Counted from the first letter of the stretch, positions 1 through 7,418 are shown. The stretch is DNA of 13,700 bases from SHZI01 sp038214295 (GCA_038214295.1 JBBQSA010000069.1:1-13700); one strand, 5' to 3'. Numbers and translations are program-made. Notes: generated from the sequence alone by a model not told the origin.

Positions 1-2633
1 GCCATCACGACGCGCTTGGGCTCAGAAATGCCGTAACCCTGCGCGTAATCCACGCCCATGCCACGGAGCATCGTGATGATTTCCTGGTTTTCCGCCCATT
101 CGGCAATGACTTTCTTGCCGGTGAGGTGGCCGATCTCGTTGATGGAACGGACCATCTCGCGGTCGATGGGATCATGCAGAATCTCCTTGACGAAGCTGCC
201 GTCGATTTTCAGATAGTCGACGGGGAAGTGTTTCAGGTAACCGAACGACGAAAGGCCCGTGCCAAAGTCGTCCAGGGCGAACTTGCAGCCAAGCTCCTTC
301 AGCGCGTTGATGAAGCGGCTCGCCTGCGCAAAGCTGGCAATGGCGGCGGTCTCGGTGATCTCGAAGCAGATCTTGCTGGCATCGAGGCCGCTACGCTGGA
401 ACTGGCGGATCACGAAGGGCAGGAACTCGTTGTCGGCCAGGCTGGCGCCGGACAGATTGATCGAGCACAGCGCCAGGCGCTCCCGCTCATCGGCCTCCGA
501 TACGAGCCAGCGGAAAGCGTGCTCCACGACCCAGCGGTCGATATTCGAAATCAGGCCGTAGCGTTCGGCCGCGGCGATGAACAGGTCCGGGGACACCATC
601 GCTCCCTGCTCGTCCCGCATACGCAGCAGGATCTCGTAATGCGAACCGACCTCCTCCACCTGCAGCGGCTGGATCGTCATCCGGTACAGCTCGAAGCGAT
701 CGTCCTCAAGGGCATTGTTGATACGCGCCGCCCACTGCATTTCCCGGCGGCGGCGCATCATGTCGATGTCGTTCTGCTTGAAGGTGTGGATGCGGTTGCG
801 CCCCGCCTCCTTGGCAGCCTGGCAGGCGCTGTCGCCGGCAGCAATCAGGGTGGCCACGTTCTCATCGTCGCCGGTAATGGGCACCACGCCGATGCTCACA
901 CCGAGGCGGAAGGTCCGGTCGTCCCAGACGAACTTGTGCTCCTTGATGGCCTCCCGGAGCATCTCGGCGGTGCGCATCGCTTCCTCGAGGCTGCAGGCCT
1001 CGAGCAGCAGGCCAAACTCGTCGCCGCCCAGCCGGGCCAGGGTGTCCCGCCAGCGGATCTTGGCTTTCAGCAGGGCGCCGAGCTGGGTCAGGAGAGTGTC
1101 GCCGGCGCCATGACCGCAGGAGTCGTTGATGATCTTGAACTGGTCGAGGTCCAGGTAGAGCAGCGCGTAGGAGGTCTCCCGGGCCTTGGCGCTCTTCAGT
1201 GACCGCTCCAGGCGGCTCTCGAACTCCCGGCGATTGACAAGGCCGGTAAGGAGATCATGGCTCGCGTGGTAGGACAGGCGGCGGTTCAGTTCGCGGGACT
1301 CGCTGACATCGTGGAACACCAGCACGGCGCCGGTTACGTCGCCGCGGTCGTTGCGGATCGGCGAGGCGGTACTTTCTATATAGAGTTCGTTGCCGTCCCG
1401 GCGGATCAGCAGCGACGGGCGCACGGACTTCACCGAGCGGTTGCGCTTGATCGAGCTCATGACCGGGTTTTCCAGCGGCTCGCAGGTCTCCTCGTGGAAG
1501 CCGCGGAAGATCTCGTCCACGTGGCGCCCGCCGGCGTCGTCCAGGTTCCAGCCAGTCAGTTCCTCGGCCACGGGATTGATGTACTCGACGGTGCCCGCGT
1601 CGTCCGTGGTAACCACGCCGTCGCCGATCGACTGCAACGTGATCTGGGCGCTCTCCTTCTCCCGGAACAGTGCCTCCTCATAGACCTTCTGCTCGGTGAT
1701 GTCGGTTTCGACACCCACCAGGCGCCTCAAGCGGCCCCGGTCGTCCAGTAGTGCCTTTGCCCGGCAATGCACCCAGCGCCACTCACCGTCCTTGCGGCGC
1801 ATGCGGTGCGTGTTCTCGAAGACCTCCGTGCGCCCGGCCAGATGGTCCCTGAGCCGGCCCTGCAACCTCGCGTAATCGTCCACGTGCACGATGCGGCGCC
1901 AGTCCGGCGCGTTGCGGGCCAGGTCCTCGTCGGAGTAGCCCATCATCCGCTGCCAGCGCGGGGAGTACTGCACGCGATTGTTCAGGGCATCGAAGTCCCA
2001 CGTGCCGTCATTGACGGTCAGCTCAAGCAACTGCTCCCGTTCGTTGATGTCGGCGAGACGGCTGGTGGTCCGCACGCGCTCGAGGCCCGACGCCAGGCTC
2101 GCGCCGAGGAGTTTGAGCAGCAGGGTGTGCTCGACGCTCCATTCAGCCTGGGGCTGGCCGAAGAACAGCGCGAGACACCCGGCCCGCTGGCCATGGATGT
2201 GGAAGCCGGCCAGCAGGATGGCGCCACAACCCATGGCGGCGAGGCGCGCGGCGTCCGTCGACTGGGAGGGATGAGGTGTGTCGGTACTGGCGATGCCGTG
2301 GAGGCGGAGGTGCTCGAGGCGGCGTTCCAGCCAGGGAAACTGGTCGAGACCCAGGTCTGTCAGGACCTCTGGATTGCAGACAGCGAAGGGGCTGCGGGCG
2401 GCAATGACCTGGGAGATGCGGGTGCCGGCGTCATCCAGCAGGAGCACCGCCACGGCATCGCAGGCGAGTTCCTCGCGCAGGGTATCCAGGGCCGCGGGCA
2501 GCACGGGGTCGGCGGCGCCTCCTGCCAGATTCTGCAGGTCCACCGCGAGCTTCGTGTAGACAACGTCCAGGCCCCCGGCTGTCCGGGCGCCCACTGCATC
2601 CTGCAGGCCCGTCAGCGTCAGGTGGTGTTCCAT
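1..2633 (-). CDS. PAS-PAS-GGDEF-EAL bifunctional c-di-GMP cyclase/phosphodiesterase, 3' end cut by window edge
   Basis: This protein probably makes and degrades cyclic di-GMP at the cytoplasmic face. I translated the minus strand from ATG 2633 and found 877 open codons with no stop before the edge. An A/G-rich AAGGGA lies just upstream of the ATG. Domain order: a GAF-like N-terminal region (about 1-190, weak), PAS 1 (about 195-320, ending in a PAC-like ITEQK), PAS 2 (about 320-440, SIGDGVVTTDD), GGDEF (about 450-615), EAL (from about 635). The GGDEF domain has HDLLTGLVNRREF, DLDQFKIIND and an intact GGDEF at 536-540, with an RWRD inhibitory site five residues before it. The EAL domain reads EIL at 667-669 instead of EAL, but keeps NLS, FEITET, DDFGTG (788-793), KIDGSF and AEWAENQE. 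Both activities therefore look possible. No transmembrane helix was seen, so the signal is probably cytoplasmic. The gene is divergent from the transporter at 3042. Confidence 0.93.
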   Translation of the reverse strand, partial: MEHHLTLTGLQDAVGARTAGGLDVVYTKLAVDLQNLAGGAADPVLPAALDTLREELACDAVAVLLLDDAGTRISQVIAARSPFAVCNPEVLTDLGLDQFPWLERRLEHLRLHGIASTDTPHPSQSTDAARLAAMGCGAILLAGFHIHGQRAGCLALFFGQPQAEWSVEHTLLLKLLGASLASGLERVRTTSRLADINEREQLLELTVNDGTWDFDALNNRVQYSPRWQRMMGYSDEDLARNAPDWRRIVHVDDYARLQGRLRDHLAGRTEVFENTHRMRRKDGEWRWVHCRAKALLDDRGRLRRLVGVETDITEQKVYEEALFREKESAQITLQSIGDGVVTTDDAGTVEYINPVAEELTGWNLDDAGGRHVDEIFRGFHEETCEPLENPVMSSIKRNRSVKSVRPSLLIRRDGNELYIESTASPIRNDRGDVTGAVLVFHDVSESRELNRRLSYHASHDLLTGLVNRREFESRLERSLKSAKARETSYALLYLDLDQFKIINDSCGHGAGDTLLTQLGALLKAKIRWRDTLARLGGDEFGLLLEACSLEEAMRTAEMLREAIKEHKFVWDDRTFRLGVSIGVVPITGDDENVATLIAAGDSACQAAKEAGRNRIHTFKQNDIDMMRRRREMQWAARINNALEDDRFELYRMTIQPLQVEEVGSHYEILLRMRDEQGAMVSPDLFIAAAERYGLISNIDRWVVEHAFRWLVSEADERERLALCSINLSGASLADNEFLPFVIRQFQRSGLDASKICFEITETAAIASFAQASRFINALKELGCKFALDDFGTGLSSFGYLKHFPVDYLKIDGSFVKEILHDPIDREMVRSINEIGHLTGKKVIAEWAENQEIITMLRGMGVDYAQGYGISEPKRVVM

Positions 2634-2665
2634 GCTGTCCCTTGCCCCCCGGCCACCTGCGTCGC

Positions 2666-2693
2666 ATTCTGACAGAGATTTTTCGAAACACAA
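2666..2693 (-). promoter_or_regulatory. Candidate sigma-70-type promoter for the GGDEF-EAL gene
   Basis: On the minus strand, TTGTGT (2688-2693) and CAGAAT (2666-2671) are separated by 16 bp, about 33 bp upstream of the ATG at 2633. The -10 matches consensus at four of six positions and the -35 at three. This is suggestive only, since weak matches like this occur by chance. Confidence 0.25.
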
Positions 2694-2724
2694 CCTAAGC
2701 CGATGTTCTCCATAAACTTTACCA

Positions 2725-2775
2725 AAAAGGTACCGGACACCGTTTTGTTGAAAAGGTACCGGACACCGTTTTGTT
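2725..2775. repeat. Two direct copies of a 25-bp repeat (core ggtaccggacaccgtttt)
   Basis: Copy 1 is 2725-2749 and copy 2 is 2751-2775. They are identical over 25 bp and separated by one base. A partial third copy, ggtaccgga, sits at 2792-2800. Each core contains the palindrome ggtacc. From memory, the core resembles dispersed intergenic repeats found in many proteobacteria, some linked to REP-type/IS200-like transposases. I could not verify this, and no transposase is in the window. Confidence 0.8.
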
Positions 2776-2870
2776 TAGTTGTTGGGACGAGGGTACCGGA
2801 CCGCGAGGGTTCCGACTGTGCGGTGGCGCATGGGCGCCCCGCCCGGTTTTCGGGACCGTCCCGTCGGGCA

Positions 2871-2906
2871 CACTGACACGCTTCCCGTCCGTCAGTGGAA
2901 GACGGG
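2871..2906 (+). promoter_or_regulatory. Overlapping inverted repeats, possible alternative RNA hairpins
   Basis: The arms cactgac (2871-2877) and gtcagtg (2891-2897) are perfect 7-bp complements around a 13-base loop. A second pair, cccgtc (2884-2889) and gacggg (2901-2906), uses the loop of the first and a segment just past it. The two helices interleave, so only one can form at a time unless a pseudoknot forms. Together with the downstream hairpin at 2962-2993 this has the outline of a leader RNA switch, but short arms in GC-rich DNA can arise by chance. Confidence 0.3.
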
Positions 2907-2961
2907 CTGGCAGCACCCAGGTCCACCGTCGCTGGTCCGAGGGTGCCCGGGACGCCGCCTG

Positions 2962-2993
2962 CCGGGGCCGGTGACGGAGGTCACCGGCCCCGG
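2962..2993 (+). terminator. Perfect 14-bp-stem hairpin followed by tcttt: terminator, attenuator or operator
   Basis: The arms ccggggccggtgac (2962-2975) and gtcaccggccccgg (2980-2993) are exact complements around the four-base loop GGAG. The hairpin is followed by tctttgt on the plus strand, a short U-tract typical of a weak intrinsic terminator. It ends 48 bp before the transporter ATG at 3042. No plus-strand gene precedes it, so it would act as an attenuator in a leader. The alternative is a DNA operator: it covers the expected -35 region of the CATAAT box at 3002-3007. The minus strand has no T-tract after it, so it does not serve the left-hand gene. Confidence 0.55.
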
Positions 2994-3001
2994 TCTTTGT
3001 G

Positions 3002-3007
3002 CATAAT
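3002..3007 (+). promoter_or_regulatory. Candidate -10 box (CATAAT) upstream of the transporter gene
   Basis: CATAAT matches the -10 consensus at five of six positions and would start RNA near 3014, giving a leader of about 28 bases before ATG 3042. No good -35 is visible because the hairpin at 2962-2993 occupies that place. If the promoter is real, it may need an activator or be blocked by a repressor bound to the palindrome. Confidence 0.3.
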
Positions 3008-3041
3008 CCGCTGCACCGGACCCGCAACAGGCTGCCGTACC

Positions 3042-4412
3042 ATGCGCGAGAAGCTACGCCTCTGGTGGACCCTCGATGTCGGCGCCGAAGAACGCAGCGC
3101 CGACAATCCCTTCGGGGCGCTGCGACCGGAACAGCGCAGATCCACCGGGCCGATGCTGGCATTGGCTTTTGGCTGGGGCTTCCTGATCACGGGGCTGTTC
3201 ATCGGCGGCCTGCTGGGCGCCGGTCAGCCCTTCTGGCCCGAGATGGTCTGGAGCTCACTGCTCGGCAACGGCGTGAATTTCGTCGTGGGCGCCCTGGTCG
3301 GGTACATGGGCTACCGCACCGGGTGTAACAGCGGTCTCCTGTTCCGCATGGTCTACGGCAACGTGGGCGCCCTTGTGCCGGTGCTGTTTCTCACCGCGCT
3401 CCTGATCCTCTGGCAGGGCATTACCGTCGGCGCGTTCAGCTTCGCCTGGGTACAGGATTTCACGTCGCCATGGTTCTACGCGGTCGCGATCTTCGCCGGC
3501 CTGCTCTATACATGGACCACCTATTTCGGCGTCAAGGGCCTCGAAAAGGTTGCGCTGCCCGCCTCGCTGGTGCTGGTCACAGTGCTCGTCTACGCCGGCT
3601 GGTACAACATCACCGAGGCCGGCGGCTGGACAGCGTTCCTCGCCCTCTCGCGCAGCACTGCTGCGCGCAGCCCGCTGACGACCGTCCAGGCTATGAACAT
3701 CGTCATCGGCTCCTGGATCGTCGGCGCCGTCGTCATGGCCGAGTACACGCGCTTCGCGCGGCAGGCGTGGGTAGCCATCGCGATCCCTTTCATCGTGCTG
3801 GTCGTGACCCAGTGGATCCTGCAGTTCGTCGGCGCCATGGGCGGCGTGGTTTCCGGTAATTTCGACTTCACGGTTTATATGCGTTCGGCCGGCAGCATCG
3901 TGGCGCTGTTCGGACTGGTCGCCATGAGTTTCGCCCTGTGGACCACGGGTGACGCGAACCTGTATCTGCCCTCCATACAGACGGCCAGTGTCTTCCGGCG
4001 GCCAAAGCGGGTCATGGTGGTGATATGCGGCCTGCTGGGCACCCTGATCGGCCTCGGCATCTACCAGCGATTCATGGACTTCATCAACGTGCTCGCCAGC
4101 ATCGCTCCGCCGCTCATCGGACCCGTGATCGTCGATTACTACCTCTTCAACCGCATGTCGTTCCGCGCGGAACTCCTGGATCGCCTGCCGGCCTGGAACC
4201 CGATCGCAGTCCTCGCCTTCGCGACTGGCGCCGGAAGCTCCTGGTTCTCCCCGGACTGGATCGCCAACGGGCTCTTCGGGCTCCTGGTGTCGATGCTTGT
4301 CTACGGCGTACTCGGCGGGCTGGCCGGACTCCTCGGTGTGCGGCTCGGTCACGCAAAAGCTGACGCGGAGTCACCCCTCGCCGGGAGGGCCAGTGGCCCG
4401 GCACTGAGATGA
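3042..4412 (+). CDS. NCS1-family permease, cytosine permease (CodB)-like
   Basis: A 456-residue inner-membrane transporter, probably a proton- or sodium-coupled importer of a nucleobase or related compound. It has about 12 hydrophobic segments, the usual NCS1 number and length. Family marks visible: an N-terminal PFGALRPEQR segment before helix 1, a glycine-rich first helix, TTGDANLYLPS (301-311), which resembles the CodB segment with a conserved Asn-Leu-Tyr, and IAPPLIGPVIVDYY (354-367), matching the CodB motif before its late helices. The open frame extends upstream to 2895, but that part is hydrophilic, low in information and crosses the hairpin at 2962-2993. I therefore chose ATG 3042, although no strong ribosome binding site precedes it. 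The stop overlaps the next start as ATGA, so the two genes are translationally coupled. The substrate cannot be read from sequence; purines, pyrimidines, hydantoins and thiamine precursors are all known for this family. Confidence 0.88.
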   Translation: MREKLRLWWTLDVGAEERSADNPFGALRPEQRRSTGPMLALAFGWGFLITGLFIGGLLGAGQPFWPEMVWSSLLGNGVNFVVGALVGYMGYRTGCNSGLLFRMVYGNVGALVPVLFLTALLILWQGITVGAFSFAWVQDFTSPWFYAVAIFAGLLYTWTTYFGVKGLEKVALPASLVLVTVLVYAGWYNITEAGGWTAFLALSRSTAARSPLTTVQAMNIVIGSWIVGAVVMAEYTRFARQAWVAIAIPFIVLVVTQWILQFVGAMGGVVSGNFDFTVYMRSAGSIVALFGLVAMSFALWTTGDANLYLPSIQTASVFRRPKRVMVVICGLLGTLIGLGIYQRFMDFINVLASIAPPLIGPVIVDYYLFNRMSFRAELLDRLPAWNPIAVLAFATGAGSSWFSPDWIANGLFGLLVSMLVYGVLGGLAGLLGVRLGHAKADAESPLAGRASGPALR

Positions 4413-5218
4413 CAGCCTGGCATCTCACCTTCCTCGGCGTAGGGAACGCCGCAGCCCCCGGCCTGGGATCCGCCAGCGTCATGCTGGAAGCGAACGACAG
4501 CCCGGTACTCATGGTGGACTGCGGCCAGGAGGCGCTGACCGCCTGCCTGGCGCGCTACGGCCGGCCACCGCCCGCCATCTTCGTCACCCACGTGCACATG
4601 GACCACGTGGCCGGGTTCGAACGGCTCTTCGTCGCCAATTACTTCGGCACGAATGGCCTGCCGCGCACCCGCCTGTACCTGCCCGCCATGCTGGTGCCAC
4701 TGCTCCAGGGGCGAGTTGCCGACTACCCCAACGTGGTAGCCGAGGGGTGCGCCAACTTCTGGGATGCCTTCGAGGTCATACCCGTCAGTCATGGCTTCTG
4801 GCACCAGAACTTGTGGTTCGACGTCTTTCCGGTGCGGCACCACGTGCCGGGCACCGCCTACGGCCTCTGCCTGCCGGGCAGCTTCCTCTACACCGGCGAT
4901 ACCCGGCCGATCCCCGAGACCATTGCCCAGTTTGCCGACGGCCTGATGCCCCTGGTGCACGACTGCGACCTGCACGGCAACCCGTCCCACACGGGTCTCG
5001 CCGACCTGCTCCGGGAGTACAACGAGACGCTGCGCCGGCAGATGATCGTGTACCACTACGCTTCGCTGGCGGATGGCGCTGAACTTGCGCGAGCCGGGCT
5101 GCGGGTGGCCGGGCCCGGCGACCGGATCAGTTTGCCCTCGCCTCGTGACCCGGCTGCGTCCCACGCCACCGCCGTGCACCAGCGGCTGCAGGGCGAGCGG
5201 CGCCATGGCCAGACCTGA
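4409..5218 (+). CDS. Metallo-beta-lactamase-fold hydrolase, RNase Z/arylsulfatase-like
   Basis: A 269-residue cytoplasmic protein with no signal peptide. The hallmark HxHxDH is present as HVHMDH (H61, H63, D65, H66). Further likely metal ligands are H145 in RHHVPGTAYG, D164 in YTGDTRP and H216 in VYHYAS, the full set for a two-metal site. The LTFLGVGNA start, the HHVPGTAYG segment and HDCDLHGNPSHTG (184-196) recall the RNase Z/ElaC branch. The protein is shorter than ElaC, I see no flexible exosite arm, and a small-molecule hydrolase is at least as likely. Start ATG 4409 overlaps the transporter stop (ATGA). The nearest SD-like GGGAGG is too far away, which supports coupling. The coupling suggests that the enzyme acts on the imported compound, which is inference. 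The stop lies inside a 15-bp tandem duplication (5207-5236). Confidence 0.88.
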   Translation: MTAWHLTFLGVGNAAAPGLGSASVMLEANDSPVLMVDCGQEALTACLARYGRPPPAIFVTHVHMDHVAGFERLFVANYFGTNGLPRTRLYLPAMLVPLLQGRVADYPNVVAEGCANFWDAFEVIPVSHGFWHQNLWFDVFPVRHHVPGTAYGLCLPGSFLYTGDTRPIPETIAQFADGLMPLVHDCDLHGNPSHTGLADLLREYNETLRRQMIVYHYASLADGAELARAGLRVAGPGDRISLPSPRDPAASHATAVHQRLQGERRHGQT

Positions 5219-5236
5219 ACCGGCCAGACCTGAACC
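5207..5236 (+). repeat. Perfect 15-bp tandem duplication spanning a stop codon
   Basis: The unit ggccagacctgaacc occurs at 5207-5221 and again immediately at 5222-5236. The first copy contains the TGA stop of the hydrolase gene (5216-5218), and the second repeats it in the same frame, giving two in-frame stops. It looks like a recent replication-slippage event in the 3' end of the gene. Confidence 0.9.
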
Positions 5237-5251
5237 TGTGAGGAGACGAAC

Positions 5252-5803
5252 GTGCTGCGATTGATGGCCGGTGCCCTGGCCGTGACGGTGGTGTCCTGGA
5301 TCTGGAGCGTGGGCTTCTACGTGCTGAGCCCGGTGCCCTACTGGACCATGTCGAGAACCCTGGACGACCGGGCGGCCGGCGCCGCGCTGCTGGCGCACTT
5401 TCCGGAGAGCGGCACCTACATCCTGCCTGGCCGCGACAGCGGCAAGGAGGTCCGGAGCGCGATGCGGTCCAACGGGCCCGTCGCTACCGTGTACATCAGC
5501 CGGGAAGGCCGGCCCCAGTCATCGCCGCTGAAGTCCGCCCTTGGCACTGTCCAGGGCATCGTGATCGGCCTGACACTGGGAGTCGCGATGCTGATGCTGA
5601 ACCGCTACACCACGAAGTACTGGAATCACGTGGCGATCTGCACCACCGTCGGGCTGGCCTACTCGGCCTACCCGCGTATTGCAGACATCGTCTTCTCGGA
5701 TTTTCCGCCAGGCTACCAGTGGATGATGATCTTCTCGGACTTCGTCAGCTTCACGCTCATGATCATGGTCATGGCCTGGTTCACGAGGCCACGCGCCGCC
5801 TGA
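5252..5803 (+). CDS. Small membrane protein of unknown function
   Basis: I do not recognise a named family. The 183-residue product has a probable N-terminal transmembrane segment (about 5-25), a polar central part (about 30-95) and three further hydrophobic stretches (about 99-116, 128-143 and 157-178). The pattern W-x(2)-GFYVLSPVPYWTM followed by a segment with SGTYILPG recalls a loosely known group of uncharacterised bacterial membrane proteins with a Trp/Pro-rich first helix. This is from memory and weak. The start is GTG 5252, chosen because AGGAG at 5241-5245 sits six bases before it. The gene follows the hydrolase by 33 bp on the same strand and probably shares its transcript. Its stop ends one base from the stop of the convergent nitrilase gene, so the two transcripts must overlap at their 3' ends. 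Confidence 0.8.
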   Translation: MLRLMAGALAVTVVSWIWSVGFYVLSPVPYWTMSRTLDDRAAGAALLAHFPESGTYILPGRDSGKEVRSAMRSNGPVATVYISREGRPQSSPLKSALGTVQGIVIGLTLGVAMLMLNRYTTKYWNHVAICTTVGLAYSAYPRIADIVFSDFPPGYQWMMIFSDFVSFTLMIMVMAWFTRPRAA

Positions 5804-5804
5804 C

Positions 5805-7358
5805 TCAGGACGACTGCTTCGGCTTCTGGTGCCAGGTCACGCTGTAGAGGTCGTGGCGCCGGTCCTTGAGGTTGCGGACCGTGCCCTGGTGGCGCGCATC
5901 CCGCAGCGCACGCAAGCTCAGGTCGGCAAAGGCCACCATCTCGGAGTTCGGCGTGGTGTCGGCGGCGATACCGTCACGGGCAAAGGGAAAATCACACGGC
6001 GTGAGGATGCAGCTCTGCGCGTAGTGGATGTCGTTGTTGTGAACATTCGGCAGGTTGCCGCAACTCCCCGCCATGGCCACGTAGATCTGGTTTTCGACAG
6101 CCCGGGCCTGGGCGCAGTAGCGCACCCGGCAATAGCTCTGGCGCTCGTCAGTGAGAAACGGCACGAACAGGATGTTGATGCCCTGGTCGACCAGGTGCCG
6201 CGCAAGTTCCGGGAATTCCGAGTCGTAGCAAATCAGCACGCCGATGGGCCCGCAGTCCGTTTCGATCAGCGAAACTTCGTCCCCGCCCGTGATGTTCCAC
6301 CAGTAGCGCTCGTTGGGGGTAGGGTGAATCTTTTCCTGCATGGCCATAGTCCCATCACGCAGGAAAACGTGGCAAACGTTGCGGACCGTCTCGCCGCGCT
6401 GGACCGGCATTGATCCGCCAATGATGTTGACGTTGTAGCGTACGGCCGCGTCCTGCATCAGGTCGCAAAACTGTTGCTCGTAGCTGGCCACCTTCGCAAT
6501 GGACTCGTGGGCCGGAATCTCCTCGTTCTCGATGGACAGCAACTGGAGCGTAAACAGCTCGGGAAACAGCACGAAATCTGCGCCGTAGTCGGCCGTAACA
6601 TCCACAAAGTAAAGAACGTTGCGCCGGAACTCCTCGAACGAGGAAATGCGCCTCTGCCGGTACTGAACGGCCGCGATCCGCACGCGGTTGAGGCCGGCGG
6701 AATGCGCGTGAGCGTGCGCGCCGGCGGGCGCTGGCTCCACGAACTGCGGGTTGTTCCAGAGCAGGTGCACGGCGTAGCCACCGGACTGGGTGTCGCGGGG
6801 AAGGTAGTCCGGCAGCACGCCGATCGGATCGAAACCCATCTTGTTCTGGAAGCTCAGCACGGGATCGCGCACTTCCTTGCGCAGCACCGCATCCACGTAG
6901 GCCTGCGGGGTACCGTAGCGCCGGGCATTGCGGTGGAAGTTGGGTATCCGGCCGGCAATCACGATACCCTTGAGGCGCAAGTACTCGCAGAGTTTTCTCC
7001 GCGCCCTGTAGAAGCGCTGGCCAATCCGGTAACGCTGCATCTCGGGGTCCACGCAGACCTCGTAGCCGTAGAGGTACTCGCCCGCAACGTCGTGGGTGGA
7101 GCCGTAACCACCGCCGGTAATTTCCCGCCAGTTGTGCGGCTTCAGGGCCTTCTCCCCGGGCAGCCGGATGGTCGCGCAGTAGCCCACGATGGCATCGCCC
7201 AGCTCGGCCACCCAGACGCCCTCCGGAAACGCGTTGATCTGCCCGGCGAGCATCGCGGCCGGGTACGCGGGCATGTCCGTGTACACGCGCTCGACGAGGG
7301 ACGAGATGCCCGGGATGTCGCCGATGGCGGCCTGGCGTACGTTCAGCTTTGCTGACAT
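5805..7358 (-). CDS. GNAT acetyltransferase-nitrilase superfamily fusion protein
   Basis: A 517-residue, two-domain cytoplasmic protein. Residues about 5-200 form a GNAT-like N-acetyltransferase; the acetyl-CoA loop looks degenerate (QRYRIGQR). After a His/Ala-rich linker (HAHAHSAG, about 214-222) comes a carbon-nitrogen hydrolase domain with the full Glu-Lys-Cys triad: E267 in LFPELF, K343 in QEKIHPTP and C377 in LICYDSEFPE. SCGNLPNVHNNDIHYAQS follows as expected. The order matches a known but uncharacterised nitrilase group with an N-terminal RimI-like domain. It probably hydrolyses an amide or carbamoyl group, and the GNAT domain may acylate or only bind. The frame is open to ATG 7379, but only ATG 7358 has a good ribosome binding site (GGGGAGG, nine bases away). 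It lies 60 bp after the MFS gene on the same strand, so co-transcription is likely. The substrate is unknown. Confidence 0.92.
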   Translation of the reverse strand: MSAKLNVRQAAIGDIPGISSLVERVYTDMPAYPAAMLAGQINAFPEGVWVAELGDAIVGYCATIRLPGEKALKPHNWREITGGGYGSTHDVAGEYLYGYEVCVDPEMQRYRIGQRFYRARRKLCEYLRLKGIVIAGRIPNFHRNARRYGTPQAYVDAVLRKEVRDPVLSFQNKMGFDPIGVLPDYLPRDTQSGGYAVHLLWNNPQFVEPAPAGAHAHAHSAGLNRVRIAAVQYRQRRISSFEEFRRNVLYFVDVTADYGADFVLFPELFTLQLLSIENEEIPAHESIAKVASYEQQFCDLMQDAAVRYNVNIIGGSMPVQRGETVRNVCHVFLRDGTMAMQEKIHPTPNERYWWNITGGDEVSLIETDCGPIGVLICYDSEFPELARHLVDQGINILFVPFLTDERQSYCRVRYCAQARAVENQIYVAMAGSCGNLPNVHNNDIHYAQSCILTPCDFPFARDGIAADTTPNSEMVAFADLSLRALRDARHQGTVRNLKDRRHDLYSVTWHQKPKQSS

Positions 7359-7418
7359 TCGTGGCTGCCTCCCCGGCATCCGGTGACGTGATGGTCAATG
7401 ATAGCCTGCGGGGGTCCG

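Larger units (their letters stand above)
2634..3041. other. Intergenic region between divergent genes, about 408 bp, without a convincing gene
   Basis: Short open frames exist here on both strands, but none has a recognisable domain, a ribosome binding site or a plausible composition. The repeat-encoded minus-strand frame gives the low-information peptide NKTVSGTF twice. The stretch holds a candidate promoter for the left gene, two 25-bp direct repeats (2725-2775), overlapping inverted repeats (2871-2906), and a strong hairpin (2962-2993) followed by a CATAAT box (3002-3007). The part from 2700 to 2780 is visibly richer in A and T than the flanking genes, which suggests a separate origin. Confidence 0.7.

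Noticed and set aside
126..2672. Long plus-strand open frames opposite the left gene
   Set aside because: They are antisense shadows in GC-rich DNA. The minus-strand frame carries the complete ordered PAS, GGDEF and EAL motifs, and the plus-strand frames show no domain.
2725..2775. CRISPR array
   Set aside because: The two copies are separated by a single base, with no spacers and no cas genes.
2962..2993. Guanidine-II (mini-ykkC) riboswitch
   Set aside because: That class needs two hairpins with ACGR loops. Here there is one long hairpin with a GGAG loop.
2771..3006. Small plus-strand open frames in the intergenic region
   Set aside because: No ribosome binding site and no recognisable sequence; they overlap the repeats and hairpins.
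2895..3041. An upstream start for the permease giving 49 extra residues
   Set aside because: The added part is Pro/Gly/Arg-rich, is translated through the 2962-2993 hairpin, and does not look like an NCS1 N-terminus.
3255..4352. A 365-codon minus-strand open frame opposite the permease
   Set aside because: Its composition is His/Asp/Glu/Gln-rich with no motif, typical of the antisense of a membrane protein gene. The plus-strand frame is a clear NCS1 permease.
6355..7398. A 347-codon minus-strand frame overlapping the GNAT-nitrilase gene
   Set aside because: It is Arg/Ala/Gly-rich and without motifs, whereas the alternative frame has the full Glu-Lys-Cys triad.
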